DNA of 64,000 nt, taken from assembly GCA_963734055.1 (NCBI GenBank), contig CAVTFQ010000007.1:372001-436000 (forward strand), read 5' to 3'. Position 1 is the first letter of the stretch. Every line of letters starts with the position of its first letter. A model generated the notes under the pieces. The model saw only the letters and a list, made by a program, of their open reading frames with translations, was not told where the DNA came from and did not search any database. A program made the position numbers and the translations under genes. This document shows, in pieces, positions 51,132-61,537 of the stretch. Source of the DNA: CAIWHR01 sp963734055 (lineage in GTDB: Bacteria > Pseudomonadota > Gammaproteobacteria > Burkholderiales > Casimicrobiaceae).

Positions 51132-51971
51132 ATGTGCACGACGTTGGCAGTGAGCAGCAGTGGTTATCGGGCGTGGCAGCGCGGCGGCAGCACGAATGGC
51201 AAGCGGTTGAGTAATGCGCAGTTGCTGGCGCTGATCCGTGCCATGCACGCAGAACTCAAAGGCGCCTACGGCTCGCCACGGATGGTCAGGGAAATCCGTG
51301 GCCGGGGTTTCCCGGCGAGCAAGGAACGGGTGGAGCGGCTGATGCGCGAGAACGGCATTCGGGCGCGGCACAAGCGGCGGTACAAGGCGACGACGGATTC
51401 CAAGCATGGGTTGCCGGTGGCGCCGAACGTGTTGGACCGGGACTTCGCGCCGGCGGCGCCGAACCAGGTTTGGACCGCTGATCTGACGTACATCTGGACC
51501 GCCGACGGCTGGCTGTATCTGGCGATCGTGCTCGACCTGTTCAATCGCGAAGTCGTCGGCTGGTCGATCAAGCCGCGGATGACGGCGGACATCGCCGTCG
51601 ATGCGCTGACCATGGCCTGGTTCCGGCGCAAACCCGCGCCGGGGCTGATCCATCACTCCGATAGGGGCAGTCAATACGCCAGTGGCGTGTTCCAGGACAA
51701 ACTGATTGAGTACGGTATGACCTGCTCGATGAGTCGCAAGGGCAACTGTTGGGATAACGCGCCGACGGAGAGTTTCTTCAATAGTCTGAAGAACGAACGG
51801 GTACACGGCACACGCTATGACACGCACGACGCGGCGCGGGCCGATCTGTTCGATTACATCGAGGTCTTTTACAACCGGAGTCGTCGTCACTCCACGCTCG
51901 ACTATCAGTCGCCGACCCAGTACCTGCAACGCTGGATCGCGACTCAGGCGGTGCGGCAATTGGCGGCTTGA
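51132..51971 (+). CDS. IS3 transposase OrfB (DDE integrase), probable N-terminal frameshift
   Basis: A 279-residue frame from an internal ATG. It has the retroviral-type integrase core: WTADLTYIW (first D), HHSDRGSQYASG (second D) and NAPTESFFNSLKNE (E). A normal OrfB would start at the GTG 51080 (KYAWIDEATRR), but that frame disagrees with the RDAYPLPAMCTTLAV frame by one extra base near 51115. The enzyme may be inactive or start internally. Confidence 0.8.
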   Translation: MCTTLAVSSSGYRAWQRGGSTNGKRLSNAQLLALIRAMHAELKGAYGSPRMVREIRGRGFPASKERVERLMRENGIRARHKRRYKATTDSKHGLPVAPNVLDRDFAPAAPNQVWTADLTYIWTADGWLYLAIVLDLFNREVVGWSIKPRMTADIAVDALTMAWFRRKPAPGLIHHSDRGSQYASGVFQDKLIEYGMTCSMSRKGNCWDNAPTESFFNSLKNERVHGTRYDTHDAARADLFDYIEVFYNRSRRHSTLDYQSPTQYLQRWIATQAVRQLAA

Positions 51972-52206
51972 GGCCATACCCTTGGTAGTCGAAAAACCGA
52001 GGGAAGCTCACGCCGCCAAGGCCTTCTCCTGCCCGAGAACGTGTCGGGATGTCTCGGATGCGCCGCTGCTTACGGCAGACGAAGGGATCCCATTCAGCAC
52101 AAGGGTCTGTGCGAAGGCGACCGCAGCGCAACTAACGTAGATCGCTACGGCAATCGCGTACCACGTGCCGACACACCCTAACGGACGAAGATAACCGGCG
52201 ACTGCA

Positions 52207-52869
52207 CTAGCAGAGTTGTTCATGCCAATGTTGCTCGGCAACGATGGCGATCTCGCCACCAGTAGAGTTGATCTCGATTGCCTTCTCGATCTTGCGGCCG
52301 TGCGTCGAATGAATCCAATCGCGTGAGCCGATCTCGCCGATGACGAGAAAATCAAGCTTTCGTGAAACACTACCAACTGCTGCACCACGCGTGACAACCT
52401 GTTGCTCGCACCAATTGCGTGAGCCGCTGTAGAACTTCCCGGTGAAGCAGAACACGCGGCCATCGAAGCTCACGGGAGGCGGCGGATCGGTCAGCGGTAA
52501 AGCCGTGGACATGCTCCCCTCGTCGTGTAATGGAGCGTTGCCGCCGACGACTTCAATCAGTAACCCAAGAAGATCGCGTTCCTCATCTCCGGACAGTTGG
52601 TCGTCCGTGAGCGCGGCTGATAGGCGCGGATACAGAACGCTGGCGGGCCAGTTCGCGGCGGCCGCCCGATTGGTCTCCAACCAGCGCAGAAGGAATTCGG
52701 CCTCCCCTTGGGCTACTTCGCCATCAGCGACCACGCCCTTGCAGAGCCCGATAAGCTCGTCAATCTGGCGGTCGATGATCGCCTCGCTACGGTACGCGCG
52801 CAGCGGAGCCTGACCATTCGGATCCCGTCGCGCTGCGGCGGCCTTTCGAATCAACGACAGCAACGCCAT
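52207..52869 (-). CDS. BRCT-domain protein
   Basis: A 220-residue protein. The C-terminal half is a BRCT domain: FDGRVFCFTGKFYSGSRNWCEQQVVTRGAAVGSVSRKLDFLVIGEIGSRDW, as in NAD-dependent DNA ligase and stand-alone BRCT proteins. The N-terminal half (EAIIDRQIDELIGLCKGVVADGEVAQGEAEFLLRWLETN) is helical and TerB-like. BRCT domains bind phosphopeptides or DNA ends. It begins 22 nt after a small HTH gene and overlaps the IS-split membrane gene, forming one operon. Confidence 0.75.
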   Translation of the reverse strand: MALLSLIRKAAAARRDPNGQAPLRAYRSEAIIDRQIDELIGLCKGVVADGEVAQGEAEFLLRWLETNRAAAANWPASVLYPRLSAALTDDQLSGDEERDLLGLLIEVVGGNAPLHDEGSMSTALPLTDPPPPVSFDGRVFCFTGKFYSGSRNWCEQQVVTRGAAVGSVSRKLDFLVIGEIGSRDWIHSTHGRKIEKAIEINSTGGEIAIVAEQHWHEQLC

Positions 52870-52891
52870 GGCCCCGCTCCCGTGCGCTCTC

Positions 52892-53071
52892 TTATCGCGG
52901 CTTCGGCCCGCGCGAGCCCGGCGTTACTCGAACGACAGCAGGGATCGCCCAGGTTCGGCCGACACGTTGCGCCCCCTCGACGCGACCTTGCTCGCAAAGG
53001 ACTTGCACTCGTCGGGGAGTCACGCCGAGCTTTTCGGCCGCCGCCGCCGTCCCAATTAACCTTGTTCGCAT
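52892..53071 (-). CDS. Small HTH (excisionase-like) DNA-binding protein
   Basis: A 59-residue protein: TAAAAEKLGVTPRRVQVLCEQGRVEGAQRVGRTWAIPA, the pattern of HTH_17/excisionase-type winged helices (helix, turn with GVTPRRVQ, wing with VGRTW-IP). It is short and may regulate the operon or serve as an element-specific accessory protein. It is the first gene of the operon with the BRCT gene; a 7-bp inverted repeat covers its start. Confidence 0.6.
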   Translation of the reverse strand: MRTRLIGTAAAAEKLGVTPRRVQVLCEQGRVEGAQRVGRTWAIPAVVRVTPGSRGPKPR

Positions 53072-53097
53072 TGTGGTATGCTTCGCGAAAGCGAACA
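53063..53097. promoter_or_regulatory. Operator-like inverted repeat over the HTH gene start
   Basis: TGTTCGC (53063-53069) and GCGAACA (53091-53097) are perfect inverted copies; inside, TTCGCGAAAGCGAA (53082-53095) is a second inverted repeat. It overlaps the HTH gene start codon and so could be its autoregulatory site. Confidence 0.4.
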
Positions 53098-53485
53098 GTT
53101 TGTCAAGACGAATCGCAGCGTTTTTCGGGGTTAGGAAGAAGTTGACTGGCCACTGAACAGCAATAGGCAGCCGCGATCGTGATTACCTGGCTCGACAGAG
53201 TGTGGGACATGATAGTCGGGGGCGAACCGACCGTCGTGGGCGCACTAATTGGCGTTATCGGTGCAATCGTTGCAGGTCTCTTAGGGGGCTACTTTGGCTG
53301 GAAGGGCGCGGTTACCGCCGTCGAGCGTGCGCATCGCCAGAATTTGGATCGTGATAGCCGTCAGCGCGCCCAAACGATCAAGGCCGTATTGCTTGCGATC
53401 CGGGCGGAAGTCGAATCCGTCTGGGACGCTTATGACGCCAATTTAGGGCCAGCTATTCGCACGCTTCCGGCCGGCCAATCACTAA

Positions 53486-54825
53486 CAGGCTGTTGAATTT
53501 GGGCCGAAAAATGAAGCGGATCGAATTGGCGAACGGACCCAGAGCGAAGTCAAACCGGCGGTTGCCGATTCACGCCAGGGACCGGATGCGGCGAAGTGGC
53601 GTTTGTCGTTCATGGTTCGGTTCATGGCGTCACTCCGCACGGTACCGCGATCGGTATTCGAGCGATGCGCATCAGGTTGCTGGCGGTCATCGTGAGTTTG
53701 AACTGCTGATCGACCCGCTGCAGACCGCGAAACACGGTTTGCCGAATGCGGCCTACGGTCTTGCCCCAGCCGAAAGGCTCCTCAATCCGTTTGCGAATGA
53801 TCTGGCTCAGGCGGTAACCGGGATGACGGGTGGTGCGCCCGTCGATCGCGCTACCGCCACGGCGGGTATCGTTGCAGGCGACGTGTGGGGTGATCTTGCG
53901 CTCGCGGCACGCGGCGACGAAGTCGGTGGTGTCGTAGGCTTTGTCGGCGCCAACGCTGCGGTGCCCAGGGTCGGGCACCGCATCGAGCATGGCCAGCGCC
54001 GCGTGGCGTTCCCCGAAACCACCCGCATGCGTGACCACGGCGCTCACCACCAGACCGCTGCGATTCTCCATCAGCACATGGCCTTGGTAACAGAGGATCG
54101 ACGCCGTGTGGTGGCTCTTGCGGTAGGTTCGCGCGTCGGGGTCGGTCGTGCTCGCGTGGGTGTCGTTGGTACGGGGTTGGCCTTTCCAGTCCGCTTGCGC
54201 GTTACGCCCGCCGCCGCCGGGACGCTGATCGTCGCTGCCGTCCTTCGGTCGAAAGCTCTTCTGGCTCGCCCACGCCTGAATCAGCGTGCCGTCGACCGAG
54301 AAATGTTCCTTCGACAGCAGGCCACGGGCATCGGCCAGGCGCATGACCTCGGCAAACAGGCCTTCCACCACCCGATGCGCCAGCAACCGGTCGCGATTCT
54401 TCGAGAAGGTCGAGTGATCCCAGATCGGAGCATCGAGCGCCAAGCCGACGAACCAGCGAAACAGCAAGTTGTAACGCAACTGCTCGCACAGTTGCCGTTC
54501 GCTGCGGATCGAGTAGAACACCTGCAGCAGCAAGGCGCGGATCAGCTTCTCTGGCGCGACCGAGTCGCGCCCACTGTCGGCGTAGATCGCGTTGAACTGG
54601 GGATTCATCGCCGTCAGCGCGTCGTTCACCAGCTCGCGGATCGGTCGCAGCGGATGATCGCTCGGCACGAAGTCGTCCAGCTTCGCTACCGTGAACAGGC
54701 CTTCCTGCATTGCATCAGGACCGCGCATCGCTCGAACCTCATCGGAGAAGAGAAGTCGCGAAGAAAACCGCTACTCTAACGATAGCTGAAACAACTGCCT
54801 TTACAAGGCGAATTTCAACAGCCTG
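53486..54825 (-). mobile_element. IS5-family insertion sequence
   Basis: 1340 bp with terminal inverted repeats CAGGCTGTTGAATTT and, read inward from the right, CAGGCTGTTGAAATT, flanked by 4-bp CTAA duplications (53482-53485 and 54826-54829). CTAA fits the CWAR-type target of the IS5 group. It carries one transposase gene on the minus strand. Confidence 0.85.
53622..54728 (-). CDS. IS5-family transposase
   Basis: A 368-residue transposase: FVPSDHPLRPIRELVNDAL at the N-terminus, DHSTFSKNRDRLL, FSVDGTLIQAWASQKS (first D of the DDE core), VGADKAYDTTDFV (second D) and the C-terminal RKRIEEPFGWGKTVGRIRQTVFRG (E). The frame is intact, so the element may still be mobile. Its promoter-proximal end is near the right terminal repeat. 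Confidence 0.9.
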   Translation of the reverse strand: MRGPDAMQEGLFTVAKLDDFVPSDHPLRPIRELVNDALTAMNPQFNAIYADSGRDSVAPEKLIRALLLQVFYSIRSERQLCEQLRYNLLFRWFVGLALDAPIWDHSTFSKNRDRLLAHRVVEGLFAEVMRLADARGLLSKEHFSVDGTLIQAWASQKSFRPKDGSDDQRPGGGGRNAQADWKGQPRTNDTHASTTDPDARTYRKSHHTASILCYQGHVLMENRSGLVVSAVVTHAGGFGERHAALAMLDAVPDPGHRSVGADKAYDTTDFVAACRERKITPHVACNDTRRGGSAIDGRTTRHPGYRLSQIIRKRIEEPFGWGKTVGRIRQTVFRGLQRVDQQFKLTMTASNLMRIARIPIAVPCGVTP

Positions 54826-55193
54826 CTAACCATTACCTATGCCATTGGCCCTGGCTATTTCACCGTGTATGAGTCAAATGCGAGTTTGATCGGAAACATC
54901 GAGTCGCCGGAGCTATTGAAGGAGATCGTGGCGACATATACGCTGGCTCGTTCTGTATTAGATACAGTGCGGCTTCACAATGCCTTAATCGCCGAATTCA
55001 ACAAGCTAGCGCAGCTGAATAACTCCAACCCGTCGCCCGGAAATGCACAAAATCAGGCCATTGCAGCAAGCATCCTCGCAGCGAACACACCGACGCTAAA
55101 GGTTCAAGACGCAGCATTGAGCAAACAGGTAGCGAGGCTTCGCGGACTACTGCCAAAGTAGCGCCCCAACAGATCGACGATCGCTGTTCGACA

Positions 55194-55830
55194 TCATGCA
55201 AAGCGGGTCGTCCGAGCTTGCCGGCGGTCGAAGCCTTGGGGCGCCGGCTCGCCGCTCAAGTTGATGAGCACGCCCTTCGAGCGTTGCGCGATGCGGGCGC
55301 GTCGGCCCCGGCATCGACGCCACGAGTCCGTCAATTCGATCGACCACGATTGGCCTCGGCCGGTGGTTACGCCGGGGCCGCGCCGCCCGCGCGCGTCGCA
55401 GCTCGGCATTGAGGCCAACCGTTGAATCAGCATTGGCGAATTGCCGAGTGCCGTCTCGCCGAGAAGCTCGAGAATGGCCGGATGAGCCTTGGCCACCCGC
55501 TGCACCTCGGTCTGCGCGTCCCGAATCTTCGCGGCGGCCTCTGCGCCCCACAGTCGCTCGAGCATGGCGCGCGTCCTCTGCGCCCCGAGTTGCAGCTCGG
55601 CCTCGGTCGCCGGCGGTCGCCCGTGAACCTCCCGCAGGTAGGTGGTGACCGCGTGCGCCGCGCTCGCCTGGTCGAGCTCCGCGGCGTGGAGGGACCGCGC
55701 GCAGCGTCAGGTTCGTTTGCAGGTCGTCGAGGCCGGGGACGGAGGGCAGAACGTAGCCCGTCGGCGTTTTCGGTGGGCCGAATGCAGCGTCGAGTGCGGC
55801 ATCGTGCTCGCGCGTACGGACAACGGGGGA
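55194..55830 (-). pseudogene. Decayed prophage-like gene
   Basis: One frame reads HDAALDAAFGPPKTPTGYVLPSVPGLDDLQTNL and then loses sense; a second frame takes over with AELDQASAAHAVTTYLREVHGRPPATEAELQLG, then MLERLWGAEAAAKIRDAQTEVQRVAKAHPAILELLGETALGN. Such segments resemble phage scaffold or peptidase-like proteins. The frame change near 55690 and the degenerate end mark it as a pseudogene. It adjoins the tRNA-Cys end of the island. Confidence 0.5.
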
Positions 55831-55880
55831 GAGTGCTACAGAGTGAAAAACGCGAGGAGCGGGGCGCTTTTCATAGGGTG

Positions 55881-55954
55881 TGGAGGCGGGGGTCGGAATC
55901 GAACCGGCGTAGACGGCTTTGCAGGCCGCTGCATGACCACTCTGCCACCCCGCC
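55881..55954 (-). tRNA. tRNA-Cys (GCA)
   Basis: 74 nt including an encoded CCA at 55883-55881. GGCGGGG/CCCCGCC acceptor stem, anticodon loop CTGCAAA, anticodon GCA, T-arm GGTTCGATTCC. Its 3' 18 nt is duplicated at 48150, marking it as the integration site. Confidence 0.95.
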
Positions 55955-55996
55955 GGGCGGCCGCCGTGCGCGAAACGCGCGGCGTTCAAACGAAAA

Positions 55997-56028
55997 GGGA
56001 GAGCCGTTTCAGCGTTGCAGGCTCTCCC
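55997..56028 (-). terminator. Intrinsic terminator-like hairpin after tRNA-Gly
   Basis: A 9-bp stem (GGGAGAGCC/GGCTCTCCC) with a 14-nt loop is followed on the minus strand by TTTTCG. It lies between tRNA-Gly and tRNA-Cys, read in that direction, and may end or process the tRNA transcript. Confidence 0.5.
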
Positions 56029-56037
56029 TCGGGGAAA

Positions 56038-56113
56038 TGGAGCGGGAAACGAGTCTCGAACTCGCGACCTCAACCTTGGCAAGGTTGCGCTCTACCAACT
56101 GAGCTATTCCCGC
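56038..56113 (-). tRNA. tRNA-Gly (GCC)
   Basis: 76 nt including an encoded CCA. GCGGGAA acceptor arm, D-arm with AGCTCAGTTGGTAGAGC, anticodon loop TTGCCAA, anticodon GCC. It lies on the same strand as tRNA-Cys, 83 nt upstream of it. Confidence 0.95.
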
Positions 56114-56165
56114 GTCGGACAGCCTTGAATTATATCGAAATTCAGGCCCCTGTCAAAATCAGTCG

Positions 56166-57395
56166 TCACGACTGGCCGGAGGCGACGACCGCCGCGATCG
56201 CCGCCGCGACGTCCTCGACGTTGCGCGTATTGAGAGCGGCGACGCAGATACGCCCGGTGTCGATCGCGTAGACCGAGAACTCCGCACGGAGCCGCGCGAC
56301 CTGCTCGCGCGTGAGCCCCGAATACGAGAACATGCCGCGCTGGCGAAGAACGAACCGGAAATCGGAATCCGGAATGCGCTCGTGCAGCCGCTCGACCAGC
56401 ATCGCCCGCATGAGCTTGATCCGGTTGCGCATCGTCGCGAGCTCCGCCTCCCACAGCGCGCGGAGCTCCGGCGACTTGAGTACGGTGGTGACGATCTGTC
56501 CGCCGTGCATCGGCGGATTCGAGTAATTCGCGCGGATGGTGCGCTTGAGCTGCGACAGCACGCGCGCCGCTTCGCCAGCGTCGCCCGCGACCACGGTCAG
56601 CGCGCCGATGCGCTCGCCGTAGAGCGAGAACGACTTCGAGAACGAATTGGCGACGAGCAGCGGTCCCGGCGTCGCCGCAAAGGCGCGCACGATCGCGCCG
56701 TCGGCGTCGAGGCCGTCGCCGAACCCCTGGTAGGCGATATCGAGGAACGGAACGAGCCCCCGCGCGCGGACGACCTCGAGGATCCTGCCCCATTGCTCGG
56801 ACGTCGGATCGACCCCCGTCGGGTTGTGGCAGCAGGCGTGAAGCACGACGATCGCGCCCGGCGGGAGCCGATCGAGCGCCGCGATCATCGCGTCGAACGC
56901 GAGACCTCTCGTCGCCACGTCGTAATACGGGTAGGTCTCGACGGCGAACCCCGCGCCTTCGAACAACGCGCGATGGTTCTCCCAGCTCGGGTCGCTGAGC
57001 CACACTTTCGCGCCCGGCGCGAAGCGGCGGAGGAAGTCGGCGCCGACCTTGAGCCCGCCGGTTCCCCCGAGCGCCTGGACGGTGACGGCGCGTCCCGACT
57101 GGATCGCCTCGCTGTCGGCGCCGAGCACCATCGCGCGCACTGCCTGGTCGTAGTCGGCGATCCCGTCGATCGGCAGGTAGCCGCGAGGGGCCGCGCGCTC
57201 CGTGATCTCGCGTTCGGCCTGCTTCACGCATTCGAGCAGCGGGACTTTGCCCGTGTCGTCGGTGTAGACGCCGACGCCGAGATTGACCTTGCGCGGGTTC
57301 GGGTCCGCGACGTAGGCCTCGGTGACGCCGAGGATCGGATCCTTGGGCGCCAGCTCGACGGTCGCGAGCAGCGAGTTCGGCAGCGGAGCGTTCAT
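56166..57395 (-). CDS. tyrB: Aromatic amino acid aminotransferase (TyrB/AspC-like)
   Basis: A 409-residue class I aminotransferase: KDPILGVTEAYVADPNPRKVNLGVGVYTDD at the N-terminus, LHACCHNPTGVDPT (cofactor phosphate region), DIAYQGFGDGLDADG, PLP-lysine K254 in NSFSKSFSLYGERIG and NYSNPPMHGG. It transfers the amino group between aspartate or aromatic amino acids and 2-oxoacids. I place the start at ATG 57395 (MNAPLPNSLL), where the family begins. Upstream is the divergent ABC exporter; downstream is tRNA-Gly. Confidence 0.9.
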   Translation of the reverse strand: MNAPLPNSLLATVELAPKDPILGVTEAYVADPNPRKVNLGVGVYTDDTGKVPLLECVKQAEREITERAAPRGYLPIDGIADYDQAVRAMVLGADSEAIQSGRAVTVQALGGTGGLKVGADFLRRFAPGAKVWLSDPSWENHRALFEGAGFAVETYPYYDVATRGLAFDAMIAALDRLPPGAIVVLHACCHNPTGVDPTSEQWGRILEVVRARGLVPFLDIAYQGFGDGLDADGAIVRAFAATPGPLLVANSFSKSFSLYGERIGALTVVAGDAGEAARVLSQLKRTIRANYSNPPMHGGQIVTTVLKSPELRALWEAELATMRNRIKLMRAMLVERLHERIPDSDFRFVLRQRGMFSYSGLTREQVARLRAEFSVYAIDTGRICVAALNTRNVEDVAAAIAAVVASGQS

Positions 57396-57633
57396 GGCGG
57401 GGACGATCGAGCGGGGCGGCGACTGCGCATTATACCGTCGCCTGGAATCCGACTTCTGGAAGTCGACGCGCAGGCACGAAGGTTCACGCCATCGGACGAT
57501 GGCTTGTGTCGTGAGCGGACCGACCCCAACTGCCCGTGGCGAAGCCGCTGCCGGGCGGACGCTTCTCGACATCGCTCGGTACCAAGGCTAACGTCCCGAT
57601 AACGCCGTACGTCGGCGATCCCGGCCCGCTCCG

Positions 57634-59463
57634 ATGACTGCTGATTCGCTGCCTACCCTGCCGCCGGTCACCGCGCTCCGGACGCTCGCCCGCATCGGCG
57701 TGTTCCTGCGACCGTACCGGCGCCAGGTCGTCGCGGCCGCAGTGGCGCTGCTGATCGCCGCCGGCGCGGTGCTCGCGGTCGGCCAAGGGCTCAGGGGCGT
57801 CATCGATCACGGGTTCGGGGCGGGGAATGCGGCCGAGCTCGACCGCACGCTCGCGCTGATGCTGGCGGTCATCGTGGTCATGGCAGCCGCCACGTACGCG
57901 CGATTCTATTTCGTCTCGTGGATCGGCGAGCGGGTCACTGCGGACCTGAGGCGCGCCGTTTTCGAGCATCTGCTGCGGCTCCCGCCCGGCTGGTTCGAGC
58001 TGACGCGGACGGGGGAGGTCATCTCGCGCCTGACCAACGACACCGCGCTGCTCGAGACGGTCGTCGGCTCGAGCCTGTCGATGGCCGTGCGCAACGTCCT
58101 GCTCCTGGTTGGCGGGCTCGCGATGCTCGCGATCACGAGCATCAAGCTCACCTTGCTCGTGCTGGCCGGCGTGCCCGTCGTGGTCGCGCCGATCGTCCTC
58201 TTCGGCCGCCGGGTGCGTCGCCTCGCGCGCGCGAGCCAGGACCGGATCGGCGACGTGGGCGCCTATGTCGACGAGGCGCTGCACGAGATCCGCACGGTGC
58301 AGGCCTACGGGCACGAGCCGGTCGACCGGCACCGCTTCGGCGAGCGCGTCGAGGCAGCGTTCGACACGGCGCGGCAGCGAATACGGCAGCGTGCCGCGCT
58401 CGTCGCGACGGTGATCGTGCTCGTGTTCGGGGCGATCGGCGTGATCCTCTGGATCGGCGGCCACGACGTCGTCGCCGGCCGCATCAGCGCGGGCCAGCTT
58501 TCGGCGTTCGTCTTCTACGCGGTGATCGTTGCCGCGGCGGTCGGTACGATCAGCGAGGTCGTCGGCGACCTCCAGCGCGCGGCCGGGGCAACCGAGCGGA
58601 TCTTCGAGCTGCTGGCGGTCGCGCCGGACATCGCGGCGCCCGCGAATCCGGTTCGACTGCCCGCACCGGCCCGAGGCACGGTGACGTTCGACGCCGTCAC
58701 GTTCCGCTATGCCTCGCGTCCCGACGCTCCCGCGCTGGACGGATTCTCGCTCGAGGTCGCAAGCGGCGAGAAGGTCGCGCTCGTCGGGCCTTCGGGCGCC
58801 GGCAAGACGACGGTCTTCCAGCTCCTGCTGCGCTTCTACGATCCGCAGCGCGGCGCCGTCCGCATCGACGGTGTCGATCTGCGCGCGGCCGATCCCGTCG
58901 ACGTGCGCGCGCGCCTCGCGGTCGTGCCGCAGGATCCCGTGATCTTCGCGACGAGCGTGCTCGAGAACGTCCGCTACGGCCGGCCCGACGCGACCGAAGG
59001 CGAGGTGCGCGCCGCCTGCGAGGCGGCCTACGCGGCGGAGTTCGTCGTCCAGCTGCCGCAGGGTTACGAATCGCAGCTCGGCGAGCGGGGCGTGCGGCTA
59101 TCCGGCGGGCAGCGCCAGCGACTCGCGATCGCGCGCGCCATCCTGGCCGATCGGCCGATCCTCCTCCTCGACGAGGCGACGAGCTCGCTCGACGCCGAGA
59201 GCGAGCGGGTCGTGCAGCTTGCGCTCGAGCGGCTGATGGCGCGGCGCACGGTGCTGATCATCGCGCATCGGCTCGCGACCGTTCGTCACGCGGACCGCAT
59301 CGTCGTCATGGACCGCGGACGAATCGTGGCGCACGGCACGCACGACGAGCTCGTGGCCGGCAATCCGCTCTACGCGCGCCTCGCCTCGCTCCAGTTTTTC
59401 GGCGCAGGCGGAAGCCCGGCCGGCGCCTCCCTCGCGCCCGACGAGCGCCTCGCAGTACAATGA
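57634..59463 (+). CDS. MsbA-like ABC exporter (fused permease and ATPase)
   Basis: A 609-residue protein. The first about 340 residues form an ABC type-1 membrane domain (about six hydrophobic helices). The ATPase has Walker A GPSGAGKTTVF (about 386), Q-loop, signature LSGGQRQRLAIARA (about 489), Walker B ILLLDEATSSLD (about 508) and the H-loop AHRLATV. Homodimeric exporters of this type move lipids, including lipid A, or drugs; which one cannot be told. uvrB follows after 34 nt. Confidence 0.9.
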   Translation: MTADSLPTLPPVTALRTLARIGVFLRPYRRQVVAAAVALLIAAGAVLAVGQGLRGVIDHGFGAGNAAELDRTLALMLAVIVVMAAATYARFYFVSWIGERVTADLRRAVFEHLLRLPPGWFELTRTGEVISRLTNDTALLETVVGSSLSMAVRNVLLLVGGLAMLAITSIKLTLLVLAGVPVVVAPIVLFGRRVRRLARASQDRIGDVGAYVDEALHEIRTVQAYGHEPVDRHRFGERVEAAFDTARQRIRQRAALVATVIVLVFGAIGVILWIGGHDVVAGRISAGQLSAFVFYAVIVAAAVGTISEVVGDLQRAAGATERIFELLAVAPDIAAPANPVRLPAPARGTVTFDAVTFRYASRPDAPALDGFSLEVASGEKVALVGPSGAGKTTVFQLLLRFYDPQRGAVRIDGVDLRAADPVDVRARLAVVPQDPVIFATSVLENVRYGRPDATEGEVRAACEAAYAAEFVVQLPQGYESQLGERGVRLSGGQRQRLAIARAILADRPILLLDEATSSLDAESERVVQLALERLMARRTVLIIAHRLATVRHADRIVVMDRGRIVAHGTHDELVAGNPLYARLASLQFFGAGGSPAGASLAPDERLAVQ

Positions 59464-59497
59464 CCGGTTCGGTTGCGTTCGTCTCCTCGCCCTTGCC

Positions 59498-61531
<2,034 letters not shown>

Positions 61532-61537
61532 CGGACG

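Larger units (their letters stand above)
50724..52010 (+). mobile_element. IS3-family insertion sequence
   Basis: 1287 bp with imperfect terminal inverted repeats: TGAGGTTCCCCCGG at the left, TGAGCTTCCCTCGG read inward from the right, continuing with partial matches to about 27 bp. It is flanked by 3-bp CGC duplications (50721-50723 and 52011-52013). It carries orfA and a DDE-type orfB. Confidence 0.85.
50463..52223 (-). pseudogene. Membrane-anchored protein split by an IS3 element
   Basis: The 5' part reads from ATG 52223 (MNNSASAVAGYLRPLGCVGT, a hydrophobic segment, then ...HVLGQEKALAA) to 52011; the 3' part from 50720 (RVLISKVGSQYIWASRENR...) to a stop at 50463. Removing the IS (50724-52010) and one CGC duplicate joins 213 + 258 nt in frame to give a 156-residue protein: an N-terminal hydrophobic segment and a soluble domain. 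It overlaps the upstream BRCT gene by 17 nt, so it is the next gene of that operon. Confidence 0.75.
53179..55161 (+). pseudogene. Membrane-anchored protein split by an IS5 element
   Basis: The 5' part reads from GTG 53179 (ITWLDRVWDMIVGGEPTVV, one hydrophobic helix, then a helical region) to 53485; the 3' part from 54830 (TITYAIGPGYFTVYESN...) to a stop at 55161. Removing the IS and one CTAA duplicate restores 639 nt, a 212-residue protein with an N-terminal helix and a long helical domain. It is divergent from the HTH/BRCT operon. Confidence 0.75.
48150..55898. mobile_element. Remnant genomic island at tRNA-Cys
   Basis: The 18-bp direct repeats at 48150 and 55881 enclose about 7.7 kb lying on the 3' side of tRNA-Cys, the usual geometry of an integrated element. 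Inside are an AlbA_2 protein, an HTH/BRCT operon, two IS elements and a decayed prophage-like gene. The interior looks less GC-rich than the flanks. No integrase gene is seen, so the element seems to be immobile. Confidence 0.65.

Noticed and set aside
59464..59497. LexA box before uvrB
   Set aside because: The 34-nt gap holds nothing like the palindrome seen before lexA and dnaE2; a site upstream of the ABC gene was also not seen.
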